64,000 bases of DNA. Source: Glandiceps talaboti (Eukaryota; Hemichordata; Enteropneusta; Spengelidae). Made by a program: the position numbers and the translations under genes. Location of the stretch: positions 34,453,832 through 34,517,831 of the forward strand of contig NC_135549.1 in NCBI RefSeq assembly GCF_964340395.1, written 5' to 3'. Positions within the stretch are counted from its first letter, which is position 1; each line of letters begins with the position of its first letter. The notes beneath the pieces are model-generated. The model made no database searches. It was given only the letters and a program-made list of their open reading frames with translations, and had not been told where the DNA came from. Below are positions 49,530-63,106 of the stretch, in pieces.

Positions 49530-52145
49530 TTCAGCTATATCACACACTCATACATGTATTCAGCTATATCACACACTCATACATGTATTCAGCTATATCA
49601 CACACTCATACACGTATTCAGCTATATCACACACTCATACATGTATTCAGCTATATCACACACTCATACACGTATTCAGCTATATGACACACTCATACAC
49701 GTATTCAGCTATATCACGCACTCATACACGTATTCAGCTATCACACACTCATACATGTATTCAGCTATATCACACACTCATACACGTATTCAGCTATATC
49801 ACACACTCACATGTATTCAGCTATATCACACACTCATACATATATTCAGTTATATCACACACTCATACATGTATTCAGCTATATCACACACTCATACATG
49901 TATTCAGCTATATCACACACTCATACATGTATTCAGCTATATCACACACTAACACATATTCAGCTATATCACACACTCATACATGTATTCAGCTATATCG
50001 CACACTCATACATGTATTCAGGTATATCGCACACTCATACATATATTCAGCTATATCGCAAACTCATACACGTATTCAGCTATATCGCACACTCATACAC
50101 GTATTCAGTTATATCACACACTCATACATGTATTCAGCTATATCACACACTCATACACGTATTCAGCTATATCGCACACTCATACACGTATTCAGCTATA
50201 TCACACACTCATACATGTATTCAGCTATCATACACGATCATACATGTATTCAGCTATATCACACACTCATACACGTATTCAGCTATATCACACACTCATA
50301 CATGTATTCAGCTATATCACACACTCATACATGTATTCAGCTATATCACACACTCATACACGTATTCAGCTATATCACACACTCATACATGTATTCAGCT
50401 ATATCACACACTCATACATGTATTCAGCTATATCACACACTCATACATGTATTCAGCTATATCACACACTCATACACGAATTCAGCTATATCACACACTC
50501 ATACACGTATTCAGCTATCACACACTCATACATGTATTCAGCTATATTACACACTCATACACGTATTCAGCTATATCACACACTCACATGTATTCAGCTA
50601 TATCACACACTCATACATATATTCAGCTATATCACACACTCATACATGTATTCAGCTATATCACACACTCATACATGTATTCAGCTATATCACACACTCA
50701 TACATGTATTCAGCTATATCACACACTCACACATATATTCAGCTATATCACACACTCATACATGTATTCAGCTATATCGCACACTCATACATGTATTCAG
50801 GTATATCACACACTCATACATATATTCAGCTATATCGCACACTCATACACGTATTCAGCTATATCGCACACTCATACACGTAATCAGCTATATCACACAC
50901 TCATACACGTATTCAGCTATATCACACACTCATACACGTATTCAGCTATATCGCACACTCATACACGTATTCAGCTATATCACACACTCATATATGTATT
51001 CAGCTATCATACACGATCATACATGTATTCAGCTATATCACACACTCATACACGTATTCAGCTATATCACACACTCATACATGTATTCAGCTATATCACA
51101 CACTCATACATGTATTCAGCTATCATACACGATCATACATGTATTCAGCTATATCACACACTCATACACGTATTCAGCTATATCACACACTCATACATGT
51201 ATTCAGCTATATCACACACTCATACACGTATTCAGCTATCATACACTCATACGCGTATTCAGCTATATCACACACTCATACACGTATTCAGCTATATCAC
51301 ACACTCATACATGTATTCAGCTATATCACGCACTCATACACGTATTCAGCTATCACACACTCATACATGTATTCAGCTATATCACACACTCATACATATA
51401 TTCAGCTATATCACACACTCACATGTATTCAGCTATATCACACACTCATACATATATTCAGCTATATCACACACTCATACATGTATTCAGCTATATCACA
51501 CACTCATACATGTATTCAGCTATATTACACACTCATACATGTATTCAGCTATATCACACACTCACACATATATTCAGCTATATCACACACTCATACATGT
51601 ATTCAGCTATATCGCACACTCATACATGTATTCAGGTATATCACACACTCATACATATATTCAGCTATATCGCACACTCATACACGTATTCAGCTATATC
51701 GCACACTCATACATGTATTCAGCTATATCACACACTCATACACGTATTCAGCTATATCGCACACTCACACGTATTCAGCTATATCACACACTCATACATG
51801 TATTCAGCTATCATACACGATCATACATGTATTCAGCTATATCACACACTCATACACGTATTCAGCTATATCACACACTCATACATGTATTCAGCTATAT
51901 CACACACTCATACATGTATTCAGCTATATCACACACTCATACACGTATTCAGCTATCATACACTCATACGCGTATTCAGCTATATCACACACTCATACAT
52001 GTATTCAGCTATATCACACACTCATACATGTATTCAGCTATATCACACACTCATACACGTATTCAGCTATATGAAACACTCATACACGTATTCAGCTATA
52101 TCACACACTCATACACGTATTCAGCTATCATACACGATCATACAG
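49530..52145. repeat. 29-bp minisatellite, ~90 copies
   Basis: The unit contains ATTCAGCTATATCACACACT and CATACA(T/C)GT. Because 29 is not divisible by 3 and the unit lacks stops in every forward frame, all three frames are open for up to about 800 codons (HTHTCIQLY-type repeats). Unit variants such as CATACACGAT are arranged in recurring blocks, indicating block duplication. No coding evidence. Confidence 0.97.
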
Positions 52146-52270
52146 TTCTCACTCTCAAATGCTTTGTTGGCCATTTCACATTTACGAGTGTCAATAATTA
52201 CCGAAGAATTTCATCGATGCGTTCTATCAGTCTGTGCGTGCCCTGCTAGATGTTGAAGTCAACCGCTTAC

Positions 52271-52439
52271 CCGCTATAATACTGACTTCTAGGTAATAAA
52301 CACCGTGGTCGTAAATCAATTTGTGTTCGTGATAAATGGAACTTTTGTTAGCCAACAAAGATTCAGAACCAAGCTCATAATTTACTACATCATGTATGTA
52401 CATGGTCCCGGGTATTGTCAGCTCCACGGATATGCATTC
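52271..52439 (-). CDS. Candidate internal exon, unknown product
   Basis: Minus strand: GGGAGTTAG|GAATGC (weak acceptor) to ATAGCGG|GTAAGC (good donor). The single open frame reads ECISVELTIPGTMYIHDVVN and ends with LIYDHGVYYLEVSIIAG. The composition (alternating hydrophobic and polar, VYYLEVSI) suggests a beta-sandwich domain. I do not recognise the family. Phases are 0 at the start and 1 at the end, as in the exon at 45462-45336, so the two cannot be joined directly. It may belong to the same gene with a missing exon between, or to a different one. Confidence 0.35.
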
Positions 52440-53190
52440 CTAACTCCCTGACGGATCTAAGTTGAAAGGTCAGTGGGTTTCGCTCCTTATAAAGTTTCAA
52501 CTGGTTTACGACGAAAGAAAAATAATACCTGAATAACTACCCTGGCTGTGATTTTCTTAAGTCTGCGTCTAATCCCCGAACACCTTTCGATTCAAGCAAA
52601 GTAAAGTGAAAGTTGAATGCTTTCATTACGAACGGTATAACAAATAGCACCATGCCTACGCACATCACATGGTCATTTCATTGAAATTGATGTAGTGGGT
52701 TCCGGTTACATTATTGTACCAATGGAAAATCTGAATAAACAAGCAAGAGGGGTTGAATCTACGAAAAAATATTGTTTTCTAAACTAGTTCTGTTGCTAAG
52801 CAACAACCTACAAAATCATAATAATGAGACTTGGCATACATGTGGAGGGTGATTTATGCACAACTTGCGCATGCCCAGTTAGAGGCTGAATTGCCTAGCA
52901 ATTATACAGTATATGTTGAAATAAATCGTCGATGGGTATGAATGTTAAATGAATAAAAGTATTAGGGGAATGAAAGCGAACTTGTAGGGATGACCTTATC
53001 GGATCCGTAAATGCTGATAAATTCATAAAATATGCCATGTGAAGATGTTAGAGGTTGATTACGATTGATCTCACCATACATTATCAATGTAATGTATTTG
53101 CACAGATCACCTTCACATGTTCATTGTCAACGTTTACAAAACACTCCATAAAATAAAGTTCATCTTGAACTGGACGAAGCTACACTGACA
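52440..53190. other. No gene seen
   Basis: Non-repetitive AT-rich DNA, no convincing open frame or exon signal. Confidence 0.5.
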
Positions 53191-53193
53191 TTA

Positions 53194-54943
53194 GGGAGCC
53201 TTCATTACGTATGACCGGGGGATCGGAGGAATAGGAGGGGTCACTCAAAAACTAGGGAGTGAAAGGGGGTACTCAAAAACTGGGGAGTGAAAAGTGGGGG
53301 AGGGGGCTACTCAAAAATTTTACGAACACTGAAGTATAGAAAACGCATATATATATACACGATTATGCAAGTTATTTATCAACACATTGTTTTTCTGTTA
53401 AAGTTTTTCAGTCCATATTGCAAATACATTAGCTCCTATGAAAATGCATACACATTCGACATATTCATGTAGTTTCTGAAGCTAGTACAGTGGACCATAA
53501 CAATATGTAATACAAAATGACCAAACTGATACTTGAAAATTAATTGATAAAGTAGTAAGGAATAACCATGTTAAAGAAATAAACAGCTGAAGCCACACAG
53601 GAGGACAAAGTCTGACCAAATAGGATCAACTCATCTAGAATATCACGGTGTAGATTATACATATGTCAGTCAGTGAAAGCATACCAGATACTGGGATGAT
53701 ATAGTGACTTAGTGAGCTGAAAATCTCTGCCAGGTTTCATTGCACAGATATTTATAACTGGTAAATGTTGATTATAAATATTAAATACATGTTGTAAACA
53801 AAGAATATGGTAATATATAGCTAACGTTTCATTGCACTGATACTAGTACATGGTGTTCTGTTACATGAAATGAATTTAAATGGTATGGCATGCAACTATA
53901 CTTTGAATTGTGATCAGGAGAGGGTAGTGTTACCACCTTGACATGTTAAAATAATACCAGATAACACTTTTTTTAGTTTAGACCTCCTCGTGTACCTACC
54001 CTCACACTGCTCCCTTTTATTTTGATTCAAATTTTATGTAGTATTATTACTACCTTTAGCACCAGAAAGCATTCTTTTAGTCCTTGAATTTCGAAAATCT
54101 CCATGGAAACCCCCTCCTGTACCCACCCACCCCCCACTTGGCCCCCTCAAACTTTGATTCAACTTATACCGCCTAATTTCCAATTTTACTAGCTACTTTG
54201 AGAATAAGCTGCATTCATTGTTACCTCTTCCTTTTGAAATAAGCTACATCCATCATGTTATGAGGAAATTAAACTTCAAAATAAGTTTGGTTTTGAATGT
54301 ATGTATCATGTATGTATGTATGTATGTATGTATGTACATGTATGTATGTATGTATGTATGTATGTATGTATGTATGCATGTATGTATGTATGTATGTATG
54401 TATGTATGTATGTATGTATGTATGTATGTATGTATGTATGTATGTATTATGTATGTATGTATGTATGTATTATGTATGTATGTATTATGTATGTATGTAT
54501 GTATGTATGTATGTGTGTGTATGTATGTATGTATGTATGTATTATGTATGTATGTACGTATGAATGTATGGATGGACGGATGGAGGTAGGTAGGTAGGTA
54601 GGTAGGTTGGTAGGTAGGTAGGTAGGCAGGTATGTATGTATGTATGTATGTATGTATGTATATATGTATGGATGGATGGATGGATGGATGGATGGGTTTC
54701 TCAATGAAACACAATCTCAATTTGTGTAATGTTTGTAGAATGCCATTATCCGTTATGACTGTAAAATGGTGGGGGGGGGGGGGTTTACAAAAACATTTCG
54801 AGTCAAGGAGGGGGGTTACGATAACAATTTCAAGCCAGGCAGGGGGTACTCAAATTTTCCGGATTTTCAAAGCAATTCCTCCAACCCTCCAACCCTCCAA
54901 CCCCCAACCCTCCAACCCCCCGTCATAAATAATGACGGCTCCC
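53194..54943. mobile_element. DNA-transposon-like element with ~30-bp TIRs
   Basis: The left end GGGAGCCTTCATTACGTATG, followed by ACCGGGGG, is the inverse of the right end CCCCCCGTCATAAATAATGA, CGGCTCCC, with a few mismatches. TTA precedes and TTT follows, so the target duplication may be TTA with one change. Sub-terminal G-rich phrases (GGGGTACTCAAAAACT at the left; GGGGGTACTCAAATTTTCC at the right) run in the same direction on both sides. The interior has no transposase and contains a (TATG)n tract. Terminal GGGA and the 3-bp TTA duplication are features of PIF/Harbinger-type non-autonomous elements; this classification is inference. Confidence 0.65.
54295..54694. repeat. (ATGT)n / (GGTA)n / (GGAT)n microsatellite
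   Basis: A long TATG run (54296-54572) with ATTATG slips, then GGTA (54587-54630), TATG again and GGAT (54668-54694). The Met-Tyr-Val-Cys frames are artefacts. Confidence 0.97.
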
Positions 54944-54964
54944 TTTAGGCAAATAGAAAAAGTC

Positions 54965-55330
54965 TGTTTCCGATAACGTGACGGACCATGGTTTAAGCCG
55001 CCGACCATAAACATTGTTTACATGCAAAAGGGTAACGTTATGACAATTTACTGCTATTTACCGGTAGATTTTCATTGGCTACTGTTTTTAAAATCACACA
55101 TTTCAGAGAAAAATGATGTCATTTCAGCCATAAGTTATAGCACACAATTGTCTTCATTTACTTTTTTTTACACCTCATCAACTGTAACAGTTACGGAAGT
55201 ATGGTGACTAACGACTATCTTGTCTTTGGGTCAAAGCAATAAAAAATGTAAAATCAAACTAAATCTCGACCTACCTACCCCTATTTTCTGAAGTCATGTT
55301 ATCGGAAACAAAATTTTTTTTTTTTTGCTT
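54965..55330. repeat. Dispersed repeat, copy 2
   Basis: Same ordered phrases as 13518-13855 (GTTTAAGCCG-CGACC-TAAAC, TTGGGTCAAAGCAATA, CCTACCTACC-CCTATTTTC, CATGTTATCGGAAACA). No coding potential recognised. Confidence 0.7.
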
Positions 55331-55437
55331 TTGCATTTAGCGGGACATTGAGGCTTAGAACCTAGGTGCAAAACGCATCATTTATTGTATACAACTTACG
55401 GTTTTACACATGGGGATATATGATATGAGTAGTGGGT

Positions 55438-55785
55438 TGAGTCAATCAATCAATCAATCAATCAATCGATGCAATTTATATAGCGCCAATTCCACTATGA
55501 CAAGAGTTCAAAGGCGCTGTACAGTCGAAATGTTTTAGAAAACAGGTAAGTCTTTAAGTGTTTTTTAAATGTGCTAATTGTAACTTGTTCGCGAATTTCA
55601 ATTGGTAGTTCATTCCACAGACGAGGCGCAGCAGAAGAAAACGATCTTCCTCGGCCATAAGGAATAAACTTGCAGAATAAACTGTAGCTATTAAAAGATA
55701 ACGACTCATATTACTTTGTGTATCATGTTGGTCAGCCAACTTAGTGTACCAACCGTCAACGTGGGACTGAAATGTTGACAAGGTT
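55438..55785. repeat. Dispersed retroelement-derived repeat (LINE/SINE-tail type)
   Basis: CAATCAATCAATCAATCGAT then TTTATATAGCGCCAATTCC, CAAAGGCGCTGTACA, AACAGGTAAGTCTTTAAGTG and GTAGTTCATTCCACAGACGA followed by GGCGCAGCAG. Sequences of this pattern (TATATAGCGC...TCAAAGCGCT...TTCCAGAG.CG.GG.GC) are common interspersed repeats of invertebrates, probably derived from a LINE tail. Family name not assigned. Confidence 0.6.
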
Positions 55786-58040
55786 TCAAATCAACTTTAG
55801 TGTGTGTAGATCAAAATGTGAACGTGTCTTCCGGCACCGTTAAACATAAACAACTCGCCATTTTATTTGACTATTTTCACCTATAACCTATGACCTACGA
55901 CCTATAGACTGGGTTCTATTATTAGACACAAATTTGACTTGGGTTCTATTATTAGACAAAAATTTGACAAATACAACATGCCTATAAGTAATTTGGCGTA
56001 CAGAGGTTTAAAATCTTTAAGCAATATCGACGTCAAATTTAGTATTTTGAAATACTTCATGACTGATTACAGCAATAACACATTGTTATCAACAGTAGAG
56101 CGGTGGTATTAAAGTTCATGTAATAAAATATTTCAAAGCTTTCACCCCAGATATTGTATAACGTGTGTCGTATTCGTAGTGGAATTAATTGTTTGTTTGC
56201 TTGCTTGCTTGTTTGTTTGCTTGTTTGTTTGTTTGTTTGTTTGTTTGTTTGTTTGTTTGTTTGTTTGTTTGTTTGTTTTTTAAGAAATAAATATGGCGTT
56301 TCGCTCCTGTTGAGACCTGATTTGGTTAGGGTTTTTTGGAGCTACTCACACTTACCATGTTTCGACCTGCAGCTGAACTGAATCTCCGCAATGAAACACT
56401 TCTAATGTTAACTGTACAGGTCAATTTTAACTCGTTGATCACGGTCCATGTCAATAAATGAATTGAATCCGAACTAGTCACACTGAGACATAAAGGTGCC
56501 TTGGTAAAGCAATTGTATATATAAACGGTGAAGGCACTTGGTGACCTGAAAAATGTCCACAGAACGAGAAGAATTTATCGGTTGGAAAGACAGTTGATGG
56601 AATAGATAGATATTCGGTTTGCGTCTTGGCGACTTGAAACCATGCATGTGAAGTTATCTGCACAAAGACAAACCGGGTGACAATTGAATAGCCTAACATC
56701 TTGAAAGCCTTCCCACGCTTGGATTTATATTTGGACGGTGACTCATCGCATACCGTATGAGGGGACACCTTTTTCTTTTCAAAAAGCAAACTTTGTAACT
56801 TGAGGGGAGTTCACTATGTCAATTGGTGCTGTTAATATCATGCTCAGAAGTAACTATGATCTGAGAAGTAATGCAGACGTACGTTACAGAAGTTATTGTA
56901 TGATCTGAGACGTACGTTACAGAAAAATAAAACGTGTTTCTATAAATACAGCGAGGAATTTTAGTTTTAAATACCCGGGCACATTCTTGTTGTTTTTAGA
57001 ATCATACGTGGCGACAATCGCTTACATCGTCACTGTCATAATTTCACACTATTATACGTGACGACAATCGCTTACATCGTCACCGTCGCCATAATTTCAC
57101 ACTCTTTCGAGTGTTTGCCTCTCTTTCACGAGCACACTCACTCGTTGCACAGTATGTATTCACTATACCTTTTCCGTATATTGTGCATCAGGCGGTGGTC
57201 ACCAAGTGGCGTTGGCCTTGTCTCACTCCGATGCATTACAAGGTGTAGCAATATTTCTGCTTTATAAAATGATGTGAACAACTAGCATTGTATGTGTTCA
57301 AATGTTACTAGTTGCTGTAGTAATGATTAGATCGTTATCGTCACTGCTTGAGAAGCTTGTCTTTAGTTCATTGATTCATGCAGTACATATCCTAGTACCA
57401 AACAAGGATCACTGCTTGATTTCCTTTCATCTTTTCTTGACAGTTTGACATGCTTGGAGAAGTTCCTGGTTTTGGGGCAGAAGTTAACCTTTAAGGAGGA
57501 GTAGTCTTTAATGCCATGGACGACGGTAAAAAACCCAGTCTAAGTAAAAGGTTTAACTTTACAATATGGAGTGGTACAAACACTTTCTGCCACAGGACTA
57601 TGCGGATATTAACTCCAATCCAGTTGGGTTGAAAAGAGAACGATATATTTGCCCCGTGGGAAGTTTTCAGTTTGTTGCTGAAGTTTTCAGTTTAAAAATA
57701 CGATGTGTAAAATCCGCGTTGTCCTTCAGCAGCAGACGGTGTTGAGTTGTGACCTGACCCTTCTTCTATTAAACCCTGAACAGCTGATTCTCACGGTCTT
57801 CAAACGGCAGGACCAACGTAAGGCGAATTCCGATCGCAAAAACAATGACATGTTACCAAATTCCAACCCCGTTCTTCGCCGTACACTGTAAAATATAAAT
57901 AAATATGAGAAATTGTTTCTGGAAAGTCCGTTCGATGATATTTCAGTAGCGTGTGATGTAACGTGGGAATACTAATGTGTTGATCGAAGGGTTATCCACT
58001 CAATCAGGCCAACAATGGAGGTCGAATTAACAGAAAAGAA
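55786..58040. other. No gene recognised; short direct repeats and (TTTG)n
   Basis: A 29-bp direct repeat (GGGTTCTATTATTAGACA) is at about 55913-55970. (TTTG)n lies at 56189-56280. Paired copies of GACAATCGCTTACATCGTCA are at about 57013 and 57062. GACGTACGTTACAGAA occurs twice near 56875-56925. A 62-codon frame at 57703-57891 has no known motif. Parts could be UTR or promoter of a gene further right, but nothing proves it. Confidence 0.45.
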
Positions 58041-58052
58041 AGATCAGCATGA

Positions 58053-58690
58053 ATGGTTGGCACTTCCTTCTTTTCACTTGTGCTGTGTTTTTCATTATTC
58101 CCTGCCAATACACTACTGGCATTCACACTGGACAGTGATTTCGATTGTACGTTGTTTGGCGTGAGGCTGTCGTTCATTCATTGTGTCTCACACACTTCGG
58201 TCAATGAAAGACCAATATAATATGTGACGACGTAACCAATACCACTTTCCCAGGCAATGTTCAGTTTTTCGAGGTAAACGCACTTTCATCAAATGTGAGC
58301 GAGGAGAAATGCTACTCACTTGGCGTCCTTCTTCAACTACGGACAATTTTCTTTTTCCTCATTGACGAGATTTTGAGATCTCGGTCGACGTGCTACTCAA
58401 TGGCTGTGGCTCGTGGGATAGCGCTTAAAGTTTCCTTTGGGATGTTAATAAGTGTTTTTCATGACTTGATGAATGCGCCGAGTGACATTGCCATTGAAAG
58501 GTTCTTTACAAAGACACGGGTTTATGTTTGTCTTTCGGAGGAGGGTCTTATTATTCAGATAATCGGTCGTCACTGGTGTTCAAATTTCTACGCCCACCAT
58601 TATGTTGATTTTTTCTTGTCGAACATCGACGAAAGGTCGACAGCATGCATTGTTTTTAAGATCCCCGTGATAGGGAAAGATCAACAGTGA
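58053..58690 (+). pseudogene. Secreted-protein-like frame with one frameshift
   Basis: ATG at 58053 opens a signal-peptide-like start (MVGTSFFSLVLCFSLFPANT, then LLAFTLDSDFDC) that stops at TAA 58218. In another frame, ICDDVTNTTFPGNVQFFEVN begins at 58220 and continues in the open frame through LSSNVSEEKCYSLGVLLQLR to a TGA at 58688-58690. One frame change near 58215-58222 would link a hydrophobic leader to a Cys-containing region with two N-glycosylation sequons (NTT, NVS). I do not recognise the family. A 36-nt gap with TTTCCCAG at its end is too short for a normal intron. Alternatives are a sequencing indel, a real pseudogene, or chance. It could equally be an exon pair with unusual splicing. 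Confidence 0.35.
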
Positions 58691-58699
58691 ATTATATCG

Positions 58700-60845
58700 G
58701 GGTTCATCCTGAAGTATATGAATCCATACAAGTTGAAGTTTCGGGTGCAGTCAACGGGCAGATTTGTGGTTTTCATTAATTATATCAAGTGTTGTTTCCA
58801 ACCAAAAATGAAGTTTGTGATCGAATCACCCCCCCCCCCCCCACCCCCCATGCGGGGAGGATATTTAGCTGTTCTTGTGTGCCCTCCCCTATCGGATTTC
58901 AACTTGCCCGTCAGCCCACTGCTCACCCAATACTGTGTATAATCAAGTTACCCACTCCCCACAAGGAAAACGTTCTACTATACCTAAGTGGACTGAGACT
59001 TACACAATGTGCGCCTCTCCCTCAAAATTCCACGTTTTCCCCTCCCCGCATTGTATCAAAATCAGGACTTCCTCGCAGCAATTATTCCTTGTTTGCTTTC
59101 CCCCCCCCCCCCACCCCACCCCACTACCGATCGAAAACAAATTGCCCGCCCAATGAAAAATTGCGCAAGAACAGCTTTTTGCAAGAATAGCTTCGTTGAC
59201 TCTACCTATTAACAGTCAGGACGTTGTTACATTGTAAGTTGTTAATATTTTTAAAGAGAAGTCGATATATGTGGTGTTTCCCCCTGAATGAAAACATTGT
59301 CCTTAGGGTAGTGTCTTTATTGTTTCGAGAACCGCAAACACTTTCTGACTATAAAAGACTGACTTTTTATACTAGCACTGATTGTTGTCGTCTTTCCAAA
59401 CTTGACATTGTGTAAAAAAAATGCATAGAATGAAGAAATATGTTGGACTACATATAGCAAGAGACAAGGAAATTATGAGGTAAACACTTGGCAATACATT
59501 TGGATATGATTGTAGTGGTGTCAGGTTTTCCCTCCGTGCACTTAGTAAAGTTCTAACTGTACATAGCTATTGTAATATGATAATTACAAAGAAATACAAT
59601 CAACTTGACGTCTACTGTCAATTTAATTTCTTATGAGTCATAAATCATCAATAGTGTGAGGCGACATCAAAACCTGACAATTGGACCAAAACTAAAATGG
59701 TGGTGATATGGAGATGAACACACACACACACAGGAGGCGTTAAGAATGTGGTGGTGGTGGTGGTGGTGGTGGTGGTGGTGGTGGTGGTGGTGAAGAAGAG
59801 GAAGTAGTATGGTACTAATGATGAGATGGTAACTATTGTATAAAAATATACAATAGTCTAAAACTGAATATGTATTGAAATTCCGGGTTGTCGGAATCAT
59901 ATTAATGAAATTCCTCATTGACGAAACACAGTTAACAGTTTTAAAGTCGTACGCTAAACTGTACTGGCTATACGTACAGCCTTGGCACTTTGTGGACGTA
60001 TGTATACTAAACGAGCAACAATCTATTGTGAAACCTGTGTTGTCCACGCTCCACTACGGTAATGTAAATCACCATGTCAAAGACCCTTGGCTCGTGGAGT
60101 CTTTACACACTCTAGACACTGCAGTGGCGCGACGGCGCGCGACAGGCATCAAGTCATCACCAAATCACTCAACATCTAGAATTATACTCTCTTCCCCATT
60201 TTCTCTCCGTATTTGCATAATTGACCCATGAGTGAAACTGTAAAAACACACCCAACGTTAAAGCGGTATACGCAGTAGGAATTTTAATAAGAAACTTCAC
60301 CGTTGGCAACACTCGAAACTGTCCGGCGTTTTGAAACATTAGATGTGACGGGGTCAACACAGGTTACCAAAGTTGAGGTCTTAAGTTGTGGAATGTACAC
60401 TGGGGTTTGTGTAGTTTTCCCATGGCACAAAATAATGACGTCACCTTCATGCGAACAAATCAAACAATATTGACTGAGAAAACATGTCTATAGCAAATGA
60501 AATCGACAAGAACAAATATACCCAGCAACGCCATGTGTTGATAAATGTAGATTACCAAACAACGTTACAGTCGGGTCCGTCAATAACAGATTATGTATGT
60601 GTGGCACTTGGACCGGTATGTTCTGAAGGCCTCGAAGATTGGAGTCACGTGATTTATTACCCTAGCTATGTCAAGATAGCCTCTTTCAAGACGTCGATTT
60701 CTTTCATTGCTTGATTGATAAACTTGGAAGTTACTCATTGCAAAGTTACATTCCGTACATAAAGATGTTGTAATGGTAGTGATAAAAGACGTCTCTTGTC
60801 GTTTCAAGCGAAACTACAACACGCAATTCATTGCACGAAAAACTG
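58700..60845. other. No gene recognised; poly-C, (CA)n and (GGT)n tracts
   Basis: Poly-C lies at about 58829-58842 and 59101-59112, (CA)n at about 59718-59732 and (GGT)n at about 59748-59792. Open frames at 59875-60231 and 60484-60714 (118 and 76 codons, plus) contain no motif I can name. They are listed here rather than as genes. Confidence 0.45.
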
Positions 60846-61155
60846 TTAGGGACCGGACAGAATTTACGGCAGAGGGGGGGCCTGGGGAGAAATTGGGGGG
60901 GGCCATGAAAATTCTCATGGTTTGAAAGGGGGGGGGCGCGAAATATTTTGTCATTGAAAAAAATTAATATGTTAGAAAATTTAGCATTGCATGAGATAGC
61001 ACTTGATATCGTCTTTAATATTGAATGTCTACTCTTTCATTTATGTATTAAAATGAATGTGTGTACGTTTGTATGTACCTATTTAGTGAAGCATAAAAAC
61101 ACTACTCAAGATTAATTTGATACACCCTGCATTACTCTTATATACTCCAAGTTGT

Positions 61156-61156
61156 T

Positions 61157-61187
<31 letters not shown>

Positions 61188-61208
61188 GTATACATACATA
61201 CATACATT
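61156..61208. repeat. (CA)n and (CATA)n
   Basis: Simple dinucleotide then tetranucleotide repeats inside the TIR element. Confidence 0.9.
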
Positions 61209-61255
61209 TTAGCACTGTGGAAACAGGTTCAGTGTGTAATTACCATCAAGGATAC

Positions 61256-61902
<647 letters not shown>

Positions 61903-61949
61903 TAGCATAGGACCTGATTTAGATAGGTGTTTTATTTCTTTCCTTAACA

Positions 61950-62183
61950 CTATTCTTGAGTTTCACTCTCAGACTCACTAGAGTCTGAAGATGTGAGGCA
62001 AGACTTGTCTTTCTTTCTATCTAAAACCAGTGAAATTAAACTATTTCCCTCCTCAGCATCATCAAATGCATCTATCTGTACTAAATATTGTAAAGCATTT
62101 AGATGTCTGCGTGGTGTTAAGTGTTTTTTCATCAGTGACTTTGCACTAACTTTGGTAGTTGCCTTCTGGCCGTATATACTCAT
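61950..62183 (-). CDS. 77-residue hypothetical ORF with acidic Ser-rich tail
   Basis: The minus-strand frame starts [20 protein letters not shown] and ends in a [13 protein letters not shown] tail before a stop. The middle ([20 protein letters not shown]) looks helical. The start is preceded by ACAGTGATCAG, so it may be a 3' exon and not a complete gene. It lies inside the TIR element and may be the remaining C-terminus of an element protein. It has no domain I recognise. Confidence 0.35.
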   Translation of the reverse strand: MSIYGQKATTKVSAKSLMKKHLTPRRHLNALQYLVQIDAFDDAEEGNSLISLVLDRKKDKSCLTSSDSSESESETQE

Positions 62184-62214
62184 CTGATCACTGTACAGTG
62201 TATTGAATACAATT

Positions 62215-62500
62215 CTGAATTTGCTGTCCCCATCATGAAGTCACAAATGCCTGACACTATAGGTTTAAATATGTATGGTTTTGGAACTGAAAGCATATTG
62301 ATTACATCTAAGTATTCCACAACATTCTGAATTTCTTTGCACTTTCATGAAGTCACAAATGTCTTACATTTACATGTGTATTGGTAATGCATTTGGTGTA
62401 GGAAAGTGAAAGCTATATTTGTCAGACCTCAGTGTGCATAAAATCCTTAGTTTGCTAGCACTTCATGACATCACAAATGTCTGACATTAGATAGTTATTG
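62215..62500. repeat. Degenerate ~115-bp tandem repeats
   Basis: Three related units share CTTCATGA(A/C)(G/A)TCACAAATG(T/C)CTGACA at about 62237, 62352 and 62463, with a preceding AATTT(G/C)(C/T)TG or TTTGCTAGCA stretch. They lie inside the TIR element. Confidence 0.65.
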
Positions 62501-63059
62501 TGTTATGAGTATAAATAGATATTTGAATACACTATGTAGGTGATGTGATGTCCTTAGATACTCCCCACAAATGTCCCCACTACAGTTTTTCACAAATCAC
62601 GCATGTGAATGTGTGTTTACTCTGTGTCTGTGTTTCTGTGTATGTATCAGTGAATGACAGTTAAAACCACCACATCAAATGCCTAGGTATTAAGTGATGA
62701 CTACTTATGGTGTCTAGTTGGGAAATAAACAAGATTATACCACATGTGTATGATTACATGTATGGTCAAAATGTTTTATTTTGTTTTGTTTTCTAAAAAA
62801 CTTCCTCTACAACTACTAAGTTGTTTGGGCTGAAATAGTAACATAATAGTAGTACCAAAAGAAATATTACAGTTGTGCTACAGTAACAAAACAATTTGTA
62901 CTCTTTTTAGTTATTGTAGGGGGCAGGATATTGTGCACTTTTTTTCTTTTCTTTTTTTTTGGGGGGGGGGGCAATGAATTTTTTATACTTTTGAAAGGGG
63001 GGCTGTGAAATTTTGGTCACAGTGGATGGGGGGGCCAGGAAAAAAAACAAGTCAGAGAT
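62501..63059. other. Interior of the TIR element, non-coding
   Basis: AT-rich sequence followed by sub-terminal G-rich phrases (GGGGGGGGGGCAATGAATTTTT at about 62961, TTTGAAAGGGGGGCTGTGAA at about 62991). These resemble the phrases just inside the left TIR (GGGGGGCCATGAAAATT, TTTGAAAGGGGGGGGGCGCG). Confidence 0.6.
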
Positions 63060-63106
63060 AATTTCTCCCCAGGCCCCCCCTGCCGTAAATTCTGTCCGGT
63101 CCCTTA

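Noticed and set aside
49470-52256. ORFs of 468-812 codons in three frames (SHTHTCIQLY repeats)
   Set aside because: Product of the stop-free 29-bp unit. Three overlapping frames being open is what a 29-bp repeat predicts.
54218-54720. Met-Tyr-Val-Cys and Ile-His-Thr-Tyr repeat ORFs
   Set aside because: Translations of (TATG)n on both strands.
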